37,863 nucleotides of DNA from a virus, in the IMG/VR virus record IMGVR_UViG_3300032053_000215, positions 1 through 37,863 of that record. One strand, written 5' to 3'. Of this stretch, positions 30,167-37,327 are shown in pieces. Numbering within the stretch: position 1 is the first letter of the stretch; the number at the start of each line of letters is the position of its first letter. The notes beneath the pieces were generated by a model. That model saw only the letters and a list, made by a program, of their open reading frames with translations. It was not told where the DNA came from and did not search any database. The position numbers and the translations under genes are program-made.

Positions 30167-30416
30167 GCCCACTCCTCCAGGAACTCCAAAGAGGTCTATC
30201 GAACTGGACTTTGGAGAGCTGAGTTGCATTGTTGGTTCCATCGAGTTCCTCTACACATCGACTCACAAGGACAAGTACTCCGTTACGTTCAAGGGTGGAA
30301 CGTCTGAAGAGGTTGTTGTAGAGGGGATGCTCCCGGACTTGTACAAGAAGCTGAGAGCTGTGGTGGACAGCATGGAGACGGAGCTGTTCCCGCCGCCCAA
30401 GGGGGGACTCTGCTAA
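30135..30416 (+). CDS. Hypothetical small protein
   Basis: The product has 93 aa from the ATG at 30135, overlapping the zinc-ribbon gene by 32 nt. A basic start is followed by a beta-rich centre (ELDFGELSCIVGSIEFLY, KYSVTFKGG) and a Pro-rich end. No family is recognised. Confidence 0.55.
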   Translation: MPKKNQSVICKPTPPGTPKRSIELDFGELSCIVGSIEFLYTSTHKDKYSVTFKGGTSEEVVVEGMLPDLYKKLRAVVDSMETELFPPPKGGLC

Positions 30417-30511
30417 TGCTTCGAGGTGCAGGAGGGATAATATTTTTATCCCTCTGGACTGTTCTTTTTCTCTACGTCATAGACGGGGGGAGAAAGGGAG
30501 TCAAAAAATAG
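30416..30511 (+). CDS. 31-aa single-span membrane microprotein
   Basis: The ATG at 30416 overlaps the previous stop by 1 nt, and the frame ends at TAG 30509-30511. The peptide has a short basic start, one hydrophobic span (GGIIFLSLWTVLFLYVI) and a basic Arg/Lys tail, as real membrane microproteins do. Its DNA also forms GAGGGATAA (30432-30440)/TTATCCCTC (30446-30454), so the hairpin rather than the peptide may be what matters. Confidence 0.4.
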   Translation: MLRGAGGIIFLSLWTVLFLYVIDGGRKGVKK

Positions 30512-30512
30512 T

Positions 30513-30546
30513 TGCCAAGGCTTTCCTGTTTTTGGTGACTATTATA
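30513..30546 (+). promoter_or_regulatory. Bipartite regulatory motif, copy 4
   Basis: TGCCAAG (30513-30519), 12-nt spacer, TTGGTGACTATTATA (30532-30546). It lies in the 69-nt gap before the DUF6166-like gene, 34 nt from its start, and immediately after a membrane microORF. Confidence 0.75.
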
Positions 30547-30580
30547 GTGTACCCGATAAGGTACTAAAAAAGGAGGTAGC

Positions 30581-30901
30581 ATGAAAGTCTACTTCGGTAA
30601 GAAAGTCGAGGTTGGCCCGGCTGACATCATGGTCATGGGGAACGACGGCTCCAGTCATCTCCTTCCCCACATTGTCAGGCACTCGCCTGATGGATTCCAA
30701 TGGGGTTACGGCGGCTCCGGTCCGTCCGATTCAGCACTCAGTATCCTCACCGATTTCGCTGGGAAAATAATCGCCGAGAGATACTACATGGACTTCAAGG
30801 CCGAGTTCCTAGTTCCAGCCAAGGGCGACCTGAACATCAACGGCGAGGATATCATGGCCTGGCTGAAGCTGAAGATGAAGGACAATGGGGGATACCTGTG
30901 A
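30581..30901 (+). CDS. DUF6166-like phage protein
   Basis: The product has 106 aa with AAAGGAGGTAGC upstream. SPDGFQWGYGGSGPSDSALSIL followed by YYMDFKAEFLVP, and a C-terminal I-x2-WL segment, match a small domain (DUF6166-like) seen in many phages and mobile elements. Function is unknown. It is the first gene behind motif copy 4. Confidence 0.7.
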   Translation: MKVYFGKKVEVGPADIMVMGNDGSSHLLPHIVRHSPDGFQWGYGGSGPSDSALSILTDFAGKIIAERYYMDFKAEFLVPAKGDLNINGEDIMAWLKLKMKDNGGYL

Positions 30902-31074
30902 GTCACAGAGCTATCTACCCGCTGTACATCCAGAAGATTCTCAGGAATAAAGAGGACGCTGGCAAAAAGGGAGTGGTGATGTTTTTCTTAGCAATGCTTA
31001 CTCTGTTCGGTCTGACGTTGTTCCTGATATTCCAGCCATGGGACCACCCCAGGAACAAGAAGAGGAAAAAGTGA
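30898..31074 (+). CDS. Small membrane protein
   Basis: The product has 58 aa from the GTG at 30898 (GTGA overlap). One hydrophobic helix (VVMFFLAMLTLFGLTLFLIF) is flanked by Lys-rich segments. It is coupled at both ends to its neighbours. No family is recognised. Confidence 0.55.
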   Translation: MSHRAIYPLYIQKILRNKEDAGKKGVVMFFLAMLTLFGLTLFLIFQPWDHPRNKKRKK

Positions 31075-32060
31075 GTCGTCTCTACGATAGAATCATGGCG
31101 ATGGAGGACAAGGAACAGCCTCTGAACAAGAACGTGCTCGACAACATGAAGCTGTCCGAGGTCGTTGTTGCGGACAACGTCTGCGACTATTACTACTTCG
31201 GGACGACTCAAGAGTACTGGCCTGTCGAAGAGTTCGTTCTACAGGTTCCTCCATTCAGGTCCATGTTCATCGAAATGAGACCGCCTAACTTTACCCGTTC
31301 GGAAGAGTTCGGCGTGCGGAGGTGGGGGTCTCTAGACAAGGGGCCAGCACCCAGGGCGTGGGGGGCGTTGGTCCAGTCGGTGGACAGGAAGAGCTTTCGT
31401 GGATACGACGGGTTCGAGTTCAACCTGGACGGGGAGCGAATGATGAAGCTCCCAGACTCGACACGCTGGGTCGTCTCGATGGGTCTTGTCCTAGAGTTCG
31501 AGAAGTACAGGCCCGGCTCTTTCGACTATGCCTTCTGCCTCTTTGTGGATGAGGACGGGACTATCACAAGGACGGCTGACGGGAAGCCGCACATCATGGC
31601 TCAGTTCCTTCCTGGTGCTGTTCTGAAGAACCCTGCGTCTGAGCTTCCGCTGGAGCAGGGGAAACAACTCGCTGGGCAGTTGTGCTCTTTCATCCATCCA
31701 ATCATGTTGACCATCTCATTTATGAATTGCAAGAACGTATCGACCAGCTATGTCGAGTCTCCGCCTAAACTGAGCAGGAGCTTCGAGAAGGAGCACGGGG
31801 TCCCTCTTGTTCGGTACAAGGTCCTCGAGATAGGGGAGATGAGGCGGTACATCCATCAGCAGGGAGAGGGTCATACAGCGTCCAGCGTCAAGAAGGCTCT
31901 CCACATCTGCCGGGGACACTTCAAGACGTTCTCAGAAGAGAAGCCCTTGCTGGGGAGAGCTACGGGTACGTTCTGGTGGTCCCAACAACTGCGAGGCTCG
32001 AAGGAATCGGGTCTGGTGGTGAAGGACTACAAGATGAAAATACCGGAGGTGTGTCCATGA
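31071..32060 (+). CDS. Hypothetical phage protein with a C-terminal HxCRGH motif, AcrVA2-like
   Basis: The product has 329 aa from the GTG at 31071 (GTGA overlap, GAGGA upstream). The N-terminal two thirds resemble a phage family with a MALLH/NCKNV-type hydrophobic helix (SFIHPIMLTISFMNCKNVS). The C-terminus (ALHICRGHFKTFSEEK...FWWSQQLRG...VVKDYKMK) carries a H-x-C/R-RGH pattern also present near the end of AcrVA2, a phage protein that lowers Cas12a by acting on its mRNA. The likeness is limited to layout and that motif, so the function is a hypothesis. Confidence 0.6.
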   Translation: MSRLYDRIMAMEDKEQPLNKNVLDNMKLSEVVVADNVCDYYYFGTTQEYWPVEEFVLQVPPFRSMFIEMRPPNFTRSEEFGVRRWGSLDKGPAPRAWGALVQSVDRKSFRGYDGFEFNLDGERMMKLPDSTRWVVSMGLVLEFEKYRPGSFDYAFCLFVDEDGTITRTADGKPHIMAQFLPGAVLKNPASELPLEQGKQLAGQLCSFIHPIMLTISFMNCKNVSTSYVESPPKLSRSFEKEHGVPLVRYKVLEIGEMRRYIHQQGEGHTASSVKKALHICRGHFKTFSEEKPLLGRATGTFWWSQQLRGSKESGLVVKDYKMKIPEVCP

Positions 32061-32383
32061 TGAAGCTCAGAATCCTGGTGGACATCGACGGAGTGCTCTG
32101 TGAAGAAGGACGCTCAGAGGACATCGAGAGCCTCGGGACACGGCGTGCAATCATAGCGAATGTCGCCGCTGTCAATGAGCTTCACGAACTGGGACACAAG
32201 GTCATCATCTTTACGGGGCGGAAGGGCATGGAGCAGGAGCTGGTCACAGTTCTGTGGCTGACCCGGCACGGGGTCCAGTATGATGAAATCATCTTTGGCA
32301 AGCCCAAGGCTGATATCTATGTGGACGACAGGGCCGTCCCCTCGCTCGAGCGTGTGGCGTTCCTGCTGTCCAAGCTGAAATAG
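32057..32383 (+). CDS. HAD-superfamily phosphatase, polysaccharide-cluster type
   Basis: The product has 108 aa, ATGA-coupled upstream; ATG at 32060 is an alternative. LVDIDGVLC gives the DxD nucleophile, IFTGRKG the Thr motif, and GKPKADIYVDDRA the Lys and Asp motifs. Small HAD proteins with GKPxADIYxDD usually occur in capsule or LPS gene clusters. It could dephosphorylate a sugar phosphate, possibly heptose-1,7-bisphosphate from the HldA-like kinase, but it is smaller than GmhB and this is inferred. Confidence 0.8.
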   Translation: MMKLRILVDIDGVLCEEGRSEDIESLGTRRAIIANVAAVNELHELGHKVIIFTGRKGMEQELVTVLWLTRHGVQYDEIIFGKPKADIYVDDRAVPSLERVAFLLSKLK

Positions 32384-32393
32384 GAGGAGAGAG

Positions 32394-32879
32394 ATGAAGA
32401 AAATCACAATCGCTGTTCTACTACTTATTGCTATCTGGAGCTGTAGTGGGCCATCGACACCCGAACTTCCAAAAGCGGAAATCCAGATTCTAGAATTTGA
32501 GGCGAGCGGTGTTCCTTGGGGGACATCGGCGTACTACAAGTTGAGGTTCGAGGTTGTCGAACGGGGAGGTGTGGCGGTAGTAATCGACAAGATTACGATT
32601 GATAACTACGATGCCGCTGGTACGAACTACGCCTTCATTGAGCTAGATGTGGTGGAGACGATGGGGGCGAACAGGATTCTTGCTAGTCAGGCTCGATGGG
32701 GTAGCTCTGACTTCTACGGGCTGGACAACCATGCCGTATCGGTGAAGATGAAGATAACTATAAACTGGAACGACGATAACAAGCACACGGGTGTTTCATC
32801 TGCAACGTGCAACGTGGTGAATCTCCTGCCCAGCCAGGTGAGTGTTTCTCCCACGGCTCGAGTAATGAGCATTCGGTAA
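32394..32879 (+). CDS. Putative lipoprotein
   Basis: The product has 161 aa with AGGAGAGAG upstream. KK, a hydrophobic core (ITIAVLLLIAIW) and SC at residue 17 form a lipoprotein signal, though Trp in the -2 position is unusual. The mature part is beta-rich (YYKLRFEVVERGGVAVVIDK, VKMKITINW), like an immunoglobulin-type sandwich. Phage lipoproteins often block receptors or DNA injection by superinfecting phages; that role is inferred. Confidence 0.6.
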   Translation: MKKITIAVLLLIAIWSCSGPSTPELPKAEIQILEFEASGVPWGTSAYYKLRFEVVERGGVAVVIDKITIDNYDAAGTNYAFIELDVVETMGANRILASQARWGSSDFYGLDNHAVSVKMKITINWNDDNKHTGVSSATCNVVNLLPSQVSVSPTARVMSIR

Positions 32880-32883
32880 GAAC

Positions 32884-33072
32884 ATGAGCATTGTAGAACG
32901 CTGGATTCAACGTCCAACGGGCATGATACGGCTGGAGACGGCCCTGGAGTTCGCTGGGAGCGACCAGGAGCGTCTCCGCATCATCGACGAGTACACATCC
33001 CAGCAGACACAGAAGAGCGATGTCACGGAGCCTCCTGACCCTCGTCAGCTCAGGCTCCCATTTCCTGAATAG
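32884..33072 (+). CDS. Hypothetical small protein
   Basis: The product has 62 aa, starting 4 nt after the lipoprotein stop without a clear ribosome site (possible coupling). The N-terminus is helical and basic-aromatic and the tail is Pro-rich, ending RQLRLPFPE. No family is recognised. Confidence 0.5.
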   Translation: MSIVERWIQRPTGMIRLETALEFAGSDQERLRIIDEYTSQQTQKSDVTEPPDPRQLRLPFPE

Positions 33073-33083
33073 GAGGTATCAAA

Positions 33084-33350
33084 ATGTCGGTCAAAGTCGA
33101 ATCGTATGTTTCAACGAAGGGCGGCAAGGTGACTCAGGTCCCTGCCCACGAGAGAAGCGATTGGGGGTCCAAGCCCAAGAGCGACAAGCTCAAGATGTCC
33201 TTCCGTCGTGCCGGGTGGGAGGTTCGCAAGGGGAACGGTTCCTGGAAGCTCCTCTTCACCGGGGACCTCACCGAGGAGCAGGTCAGGGCGAATCTGAGCC
33301 TGTCCTACCCGAAGGTCAGCGTTTCCCGCTGGCGTAAAGACGCAGACTAA
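33084..33350 (+). CDS. Hypothetical small basic protein
   Basis: The product has 88 aa with AGGAGGTATC upstream. It is Lys/Ser/Trp-rich with alternating strands (RAGWEVRKGNGSWKLLFTGDL), suggestive of a small beta domain such as a nucleic-acid or polymer binder. No family is recognised. Confidence 0.6.
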   Translation: MSVKVESYVSTKGGKVTQVPAHERSDWGSKPKSDKLKMSFRRAGWEVRKGNGSWKLLFTGDLTEEQVRANLSLSYPKVSVSRWRKDAD

Positions 33351-33390
33351 TTATGACGTTCTTTCTTTATCCTGAAGTGCGGTAGCAAGC

Positions 33391-33783
33391 ATGAACGACA
33401 AGATTCTGGAAGCTCTGAAGACCCTGGCAGACAGGCTGGGGACAACGGCTGAGTATCTCTGGACGGTCCTGGTCAAGCAGGGAAAGGTGGACTTCATCCA
33501 GTTCGGTATCCTGGTCATCTTGGGCCTCGTCTTCTCTGTGTACTTCTTCTATTCGTACAAGAAGAGCCAGGCGAAGGTGGGGAAGGAGAGGGGGGAGGGC
33601 AAGTACGGGGAGATGAAGTTCGTCACTTGGGAGAACCTGCCTCTGGACATCCTCAAGCTCGTTATGCTGGGTATGGTGGCTCTCTCCTTCGCTGTGGCGG
33701 CTGGGGCTACGATGGGGGCTGGCATTAACGGTCTACTCAACCCCGAGTACTCCGCCCTGAGTAAAATCCTGCGGATGCTATGA
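33391..33783 (+). CDS. Membrane protein with two spans
   Basis: The product has 130 aa. A helical N-terminus precedes a span at about 37-54 (FGILVILGLVFSVYFFY), a Lys/Glu loop, then a span at about 90-112 (LVMLGMVALSFAVAAGATMGAG). It resembles a spanin- or antiholin-like topology, but there is no lysis gene nearby. It overlaps the next gene by 4 nt. Function is unknown. Confidence 0.6.
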   Translation: MNDKILEALKTLADRLGTTAEYLWTVLVKQGKVDFIQFGILVILGLVFSVYFFYSYKKSQAKVGKERGEGKYGEMKFVTWENLPLDILKLVMLGMVALSFAVAAGATMGAGINGLLNPEYSALSKILRML

Positions 33784-34277
33784 AGACCCTGACCTATTTC
33801 CATACGACTCCCACGCCTTTGTGGGAGTCGGGCATAAACAAGTATGGACTCGAGCCATACTCCATGAGGGAGGATAACAAGGTCTCCCTCCAGGAGGCTT
33901 GGCCCGAGCTGGAGAAGGGTATCTGGCTGTGGATGAGGATGGACCACACGCTGGCTCACGAGAACTATCTGTGGCAGAGGACGAGGAAGGACAACGTACT
34001 CGATATCATGGTGCTGGCTTGCGATGTGGACGAGGGGTGGTTGCTCCACCCCAGGGCTGTGAAGAGGTGGGCCAAGCTGGACCGCCATGTCAATACCTTC
34101 AAGCACACCCTGCACGTTGGTGTTCATGGGGTGGACTACAGGGTCGTTCACGAGGAGCCTTTCGACATCTGCCTCGAGCCTATCCCAGCGTCTAGGATTA
34201 CGCCCTTGTTCCGGGTCAAGGAAGAGCTGACTCAGCTCAATGACAGGTTCCAGCAGACATTCGTGAGGATGCCGTGA
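33780..34277 (+). CDS. Possible ADP-ribosyltransferase-fold protein
   Basis: The product has 165 aa, ATGA-coupled upstream. It opens with YFHTTPTPLWESGINKYGLEP, close to the H-T-(x)n-I-x-x-xGL pattern that begins PARP-, Tpt1- and DUF4433-type NAD+-binding folds. IWLW follows where such proteins have a YL strand, and DIMVLACDVDEG resembles their core beta strand. Phage ADP-ribosyltransferases modify host RNA polymerase or toxins. The later catalytic Glu cannot be placed with confidence. Confidence 0.45.
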   Translation: MKTLTYFHTTPTPLWESGINKYGLEPYSMREDNKVSLQEAWPELEKGIWLWMRMDHTLAHENYLWQRTRKDNVLDIMVLACDVDEGWLLHPRAVKRWAKLDRHVNTFKHTLHVGVHGVDYRVVHEEPFDICLEPIPASRITPLFRVKEELTQLNDRFQQTFVRMP

Positions 34278-34474
34278 GAGAAGCAGATACGGCGAGGTGC
34301 TCGGATACGGATAAGCACCATGGGTATAAAGACCATTGTATGGTGTGCCTTCCATACTGGGATTCATTCCCGCTCTGCCCGGACTGTCATAGAAAACTAT
34401 CGGAGGGGGCAAGCGGAAGGATTTACACCTGTAGGGTGTGCCGGAAGAGATTCTTATGGACACGGAAAGGATAG
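34274..34474 (+). CDS. Double zinc-ribbon protein
   Basis: The product has 66 aa from the GTG at 34274 (GTGA overlap). CMVC, CPDC and CRVC pairs with nearby His residues suggest one or two zinc sites. It is small and basic. It could interact with nucleic acid or a host protein; no family is assigned. Confidence 0.6.
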   Translation: MREADTARCSDTDKHHGYKDHCMVCLPYWDSFPLCPDCHRKLSEGASGRIYTCRVCRKRFLWTRKG

Positions 34475-34478
34475 AACC

Positions 34479-34790
34479 ATGATAGAAGTCATCCCTGGAA
34501 GGACGTACAGGATAAGGCCGGGCATTCCCTACTTCGTCAAGAAGTACGGCGAGGACAGCCCGACCATCATCATCGAGAACAGGGCAAGGGTCCTTTTCTC
34601 TTTCCCCCTGCCGCTGTGTTGGGCGTTGACTGGGAACTGGGCGGCAAGGCTGTTCCTGGAGCGTATAGGCCACAAGCCTGGGGACTACTTCGACGACAAG
34701 GACGTGTTCTATGGGAAGGTGAGGGGGCTGGGGGAGTGCGTCATGCAGGAAGAGCTGGTGGAAGAGGTGGTTGATAATGTGGAATATTAA
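34479..34790 (+). CDS. Hypothetical small protein
   Basis: The product has 103 aa from the ATG at 34479. A beta-rich start (MIEVIPGRTYRIRPGIPYFV) is followed by a hydrophobic, Trp-containing middle (FSFPLPLCWALTGNWAARLF) and an acidic tail. It overlaps the YopX-like gene by 14 nt. No family is recognised. Confidence 0.55.
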   Translation: MIEVIPGRTYRIRPGIPYFVKKYGEDSPTIIIENRARVLFSFPLPLCWALTGNWAARLFLERIGHKPGDYFDDKDVFYGKVRGLGECVMQEELVEEVVDNVEY

Positions 34791-35208
34791 GTTCAGGGGC
34801 TGGGGGGTTAAGGACAAGGTCATGGTCAGCGTGGGGGAGCTATCCTGGACGGTGGGCGGACTGCGTGCTCTGGGTCCTGGGTGCTATATCAATGTCAACA
34901 ACCCCTACGTCCAGGAGAACAACATCATCCTCATGGTCAACACGGGCCTCCAGGATTCTCTAGGACAGGATATCTACGAGGGGGACATCCTCGAGGTCGA
35001 AGGAGGGGCGGGTCCTTTCTTCATGGCTGTGAAGTTCGAGAACGGGTGCTTTGTGGCTGACGCTCCCTGGGTCGATAAGGGATTCCTGCCTGAGTTGAAG
35101 TACTACATCGGCAAGGAGTTCTGCACGACCAGGGTCATCGGGAACATCTACGAGAACCCGGAGCTGGTTGATAATAAGACAGGAGGTAAAGGTGAAAGCA
35201 AAAAATAA
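34777..35208 (+). CDS. YopX-family-like phage protein
   Basis: The product has 143 aa from the ATG at 34777. It begins IKFRGWGVKDKVMVSV and contains NTGLQDSLGQDIYEGDILEV, AVKFENGCFV and TRVIGNIYENPELV, which are the YopX (PF09643-type) signatures (FR-W, TGLKD-G-IYEGD, VIGNIYENPEL). It is found in many phages; function is not established. Confidence 0.85.
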   Translation: MWNIKFRGWGVKDKVMVSVGELSWTVGGLRALGPGCYINVNNPYVQENNIILMVNTGLQDSLGQDIYEGDILEVEGGAGPFFMAVKFENGCFVADAPWVDKGFLPELKYYIGKEFCTTRVIGNIYENPELVDNKTGGKGESKK

Positions 35209-35848
35209 GGTAATCAAGAAAATGGGGAAGGACACGTGCGACGTTCTGGGTCCAAGAACTCCTGACCCCGACTGGGAAAGACATCTGGCTATGCTGGAGA
35301 AGCAGAGGAAGGAAGCAGAGCTGGCACAGCAGATACGGGAGACGGCTGACATCGTCATGCGATGGAAGGACCTCGAGGGCATACTTGCCGCCTACATCCA
35401 GCCTGTCCTATCCCAGCTCTCCAGGCTCGAGGACAGCCTCGACAAGCTGAAGCACGACCTGGTCATGCACCAGGCTGAACAGAGCGTCAAGCTGTTTAGG
35501 GACAAGCTCAATACCTTATTAAGCAGAAGTCCACAAAGTACTACGTTATCTACATCTTTGAGCACGCAGAAAAAGATACCGTCCCAGACTCTCCGAGGTT
35601 TGAAGGAAAAGACGAAGGGAGGGAAGCTCAAAGGTACGTGGACTGTGACTGTCAAAGGGAAGAACAAGATTACGAGCAAGGGGAGGAACTACGCCTGGAA
35701 GAAGCCGAAGGATAGCATAATCGCTGTCCAGGTTCACGCCTCGGGTGGTTCGGGCGGGTCTTTGCCCGAGGGTCCCAACAGGGGTAATCTGAGGAAGCTC
35801 CTCGAGAAGACCTACGGACGAAAGAAGAAAGGGAGGGGGAAGAGATGA
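35192..35848 (+). CDS. Coiled-coil, basic-tailed hypothetical protein
   Basis: The product has 218 aa from the GTG at 35192 with AGGAGGTAAAG upstream, overlapping the YopX-like gene by 17 nt. A long helical heptad region spans about 35-115. A Ser/Thr-rich linker follows, then a highly basic Lys/Arg C-terminus ending KKKGRGKR. Such a layout suits a nucleic-acid-associated scaffold, but no family is recognised. Confidence 0.55.
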   Translation: MKAKNKVIKKMGKDTCDVLGPRTPDPDWERHLAMLEKQRKEAELAQQIRETADIVMRWKDLEGILAAYIQPVLSQLSRLEDSLDKLKHDLVMHQAEQSVKLFRDKLNTLLSRSPQSTTLSTSLSTQKKIPSQTLRGLKEKTKGGKLKGTWTVTVKGKNKITSKGRNYAWKKPKDSIIAVQVHASGGSGGSLPEGPNRGNLRKLLEKTYGRKKKGRGKR

Positions 35849-36240
35849 GCAAGAAGCTGAAGCCTGTGCCGTGTCCGTTCTGCGGGGTGCTCCCCAAGTA
35901 CAAGGAACAGTGGGAGCTGTGGCATCGTTTTGAATGCTTCCTCGAGAACACTCGGCTCATTGGAGATGATGAACGCCTCGTCGTCTGGAATAAAAGGAGG
36001 AAGAGCGGGGAGATTCCAGACAGGGTGGACGTGCTCCTTCTTGAGCTGAGAAGGACGCAGAAGGCGGTAGAGAGGCATAAGGCGAAGGTCCAGCAGAAGA
36101 AGGAAAACGTGCTGGAGGCTCTGTCTAAGGCGGAGGAGGATAATCAAAGGGAAGTCATGGGGAGGAGAGTGGACAAGATGATGTCCAGGCTGGGGTGTAG
36201 TACCAGACCATATAAGAAACGTAGAACAGCGTGCCAGTAG
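35845..36240 (+). CDS. Lar-like zinc-finger protein (restriction alleviation family)
   Basis: The product has 131 aa, ATGA-coupled upstream. It starts LKPVPCPFCGVLP and later has HRFECF and VVWNKRR, the CPFCG...C...WNxR pattern of Lar restriction-alleviation proteins and their relatives. A long coiled-coil extension (about 60-115) is fused behind it, which classical Lar lacks. In Lar-type systems this domain reduces type I restriction; here the role is inferred. Confidence 0.6.
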   Translation: MSKKLKPVPCPFCGVLPKYKEQWELWHRFECFLENTRLIGDDERLVVWNKRRKSGEIPDRVDVLLLELRRTQKAVERHKAKVQQKKENVLEALSKAEEDNQREVMGRRVDKMMSRLGCSTRPYKKRRTACQ

Positions 36241-36298
36241 ATGTGGAGGCTGTGCTTAATCAAAAGGGGACGGGAGAGGGGATGGATGTGGCTGGGTC

Positions 36299-36328
36299 TT
36301 GACACAATAGCATGAGATGTTGTAGAGA
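36299..36328 (+). promoter_or_regulatory. Weak sigma70-type promoter
   Basis: TTGACA (36299-36304) lies 18 bp from TAGAGA (36323-36328), a poor -10. It sits in the 130-nt gap before the compositionally distinct gene at 36371. Confidence 0.35.
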
Positions 36329-36370
36329 TAGGGTAGGACGAATGGTTGAATAAGTGTAAGAGGTCATGTC

Positions 36371-37327
36371 GTGTTAGAAGAACTGCCTATTCCTGAGAAG
36401 CACAAATACCTATTTGACATATACTTTCATTTGGGATTAGGGCGTAATGCCATGAAACTGGCAAAGGTCAGTATGCCCAGGCTGTACCCTGAATTGGAAG
36501 CGGGAACTAAGGATTATCAAAGGCGGCTCAAGAGCACGTATACGAGGTTCAGTAGGTGGATAGCAAGAGAGGGCTGGGAGAAGGCAGTCTCAATAAGGGA
36601 GTCGAGTAGCCGCCGACAGACAGACGTGCTCGTAAAACAAGAAGAGCAAACCCTATTAGACACAGTCAAATTATATCGTAGGGGCGTACGATATGTGCTG
36701 AACAAATTCCTCGAGAACGTGGCTAACGACCTCGTGGACATAAAAACTCCCAAGGAAGCTAAGATGTTGATGGAGCTAGATATGTATCTGTCAACAGTCA
36801 TAGAGAAAAGGCCCAAGTTAATCAACGCTAAAATCTTTGAGCTGATGTCCGAGGATGAGCGTAGGCAGTCGGATAAGGTATTCGAGTACATACGCAGACA
36901 GGCCCAGAGGGAAGAGGTTATTCAAGATATAGAAGGGGTCATAGACGTAGAGCAGGACGCTATAGAGGCCCAGCAGACAGCACAATTACTGCCTAGTGGG
37001 GCTGTCCCTATTGCTCCTATAGAGCTTAAAGAGGCAGAGCCAGGTCCTGTACAGCAACGATTCATGCACCTGCCAGCATTCCTAAAACCTATCGGCACGC
37101 CGGACCCTTCCGATGCTCAAATAGAGGGGAAGGAAGTGAGTCGCATAAGTAGTATTATGTCAACTAAGGGCATTTCTACCCTGGAGGGGGATGCTCAGGA
37201 CATGAGCGATGAAGAGGCTGATACGTGCGTGCTCATGGGCGGGAGCATAGCAGAGGACGAGCCATTGAGTCAAGCAAAAACATTTGATGAGCTGATTGCT
37301 GGCGACGGCGAACAAAATAAAAAATGA
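36371..37327 (+). CDS. Possible terminase small subunit, AT-richer than its neighbours
   Basis: The product has 318 aa from the GTG at 36371, with AAGAGGT upstream. The N-terminal region (DIYFHLGLGRNAMKLAKVSMPRLY...RFSRWIAREGWEKAV) reads like a small-terminase HTH. It is followed by a helical oligomerisation-like middle, with a basic stretch and a long Glu/Ala-rich C-terminus. Codon use differs from neighbours (more ATA, TTA, TCA), suggesting recent transfer. A large terminase could be next, outside the window. The call is tentative. Confidence 0.35.
   Translation: MLEELPIPEKHKYLFDIYFHLGLGRNAMKLAKVSMPRLYPELEAGTKDYQRRLKSTYTRFSRWIAREGWEKAVSIRESSSRRQTDVLVKQEEQTLLDTVKLYRRGVRYVLNKFLENVANDLVDIKTPKEAKMLMELDMYLSTVIEKRPKLINAKIFELMSEDERRQSDKVFEYIRRQAQREEVIQDIEGVIDVEQDAIEAQQTAQLLPSGAVPIAPIELKEAEPGPVQQRFMHLPAFLKPIGTPDPSDAQIEGKEVSRISSIMSTKGISTLEGDAQDMSDEEADTCVLMGGSIAEDEPLSQAKTFDELIAGDGEQNKK

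Noticed and set aside
33549-34823. Long open frame of 424 codons on the minus strand
   Set aside because: It lies opposite several well-formed + genes with good ribosome sites; its composition is typical of an antisense shadow and it shows no motif.
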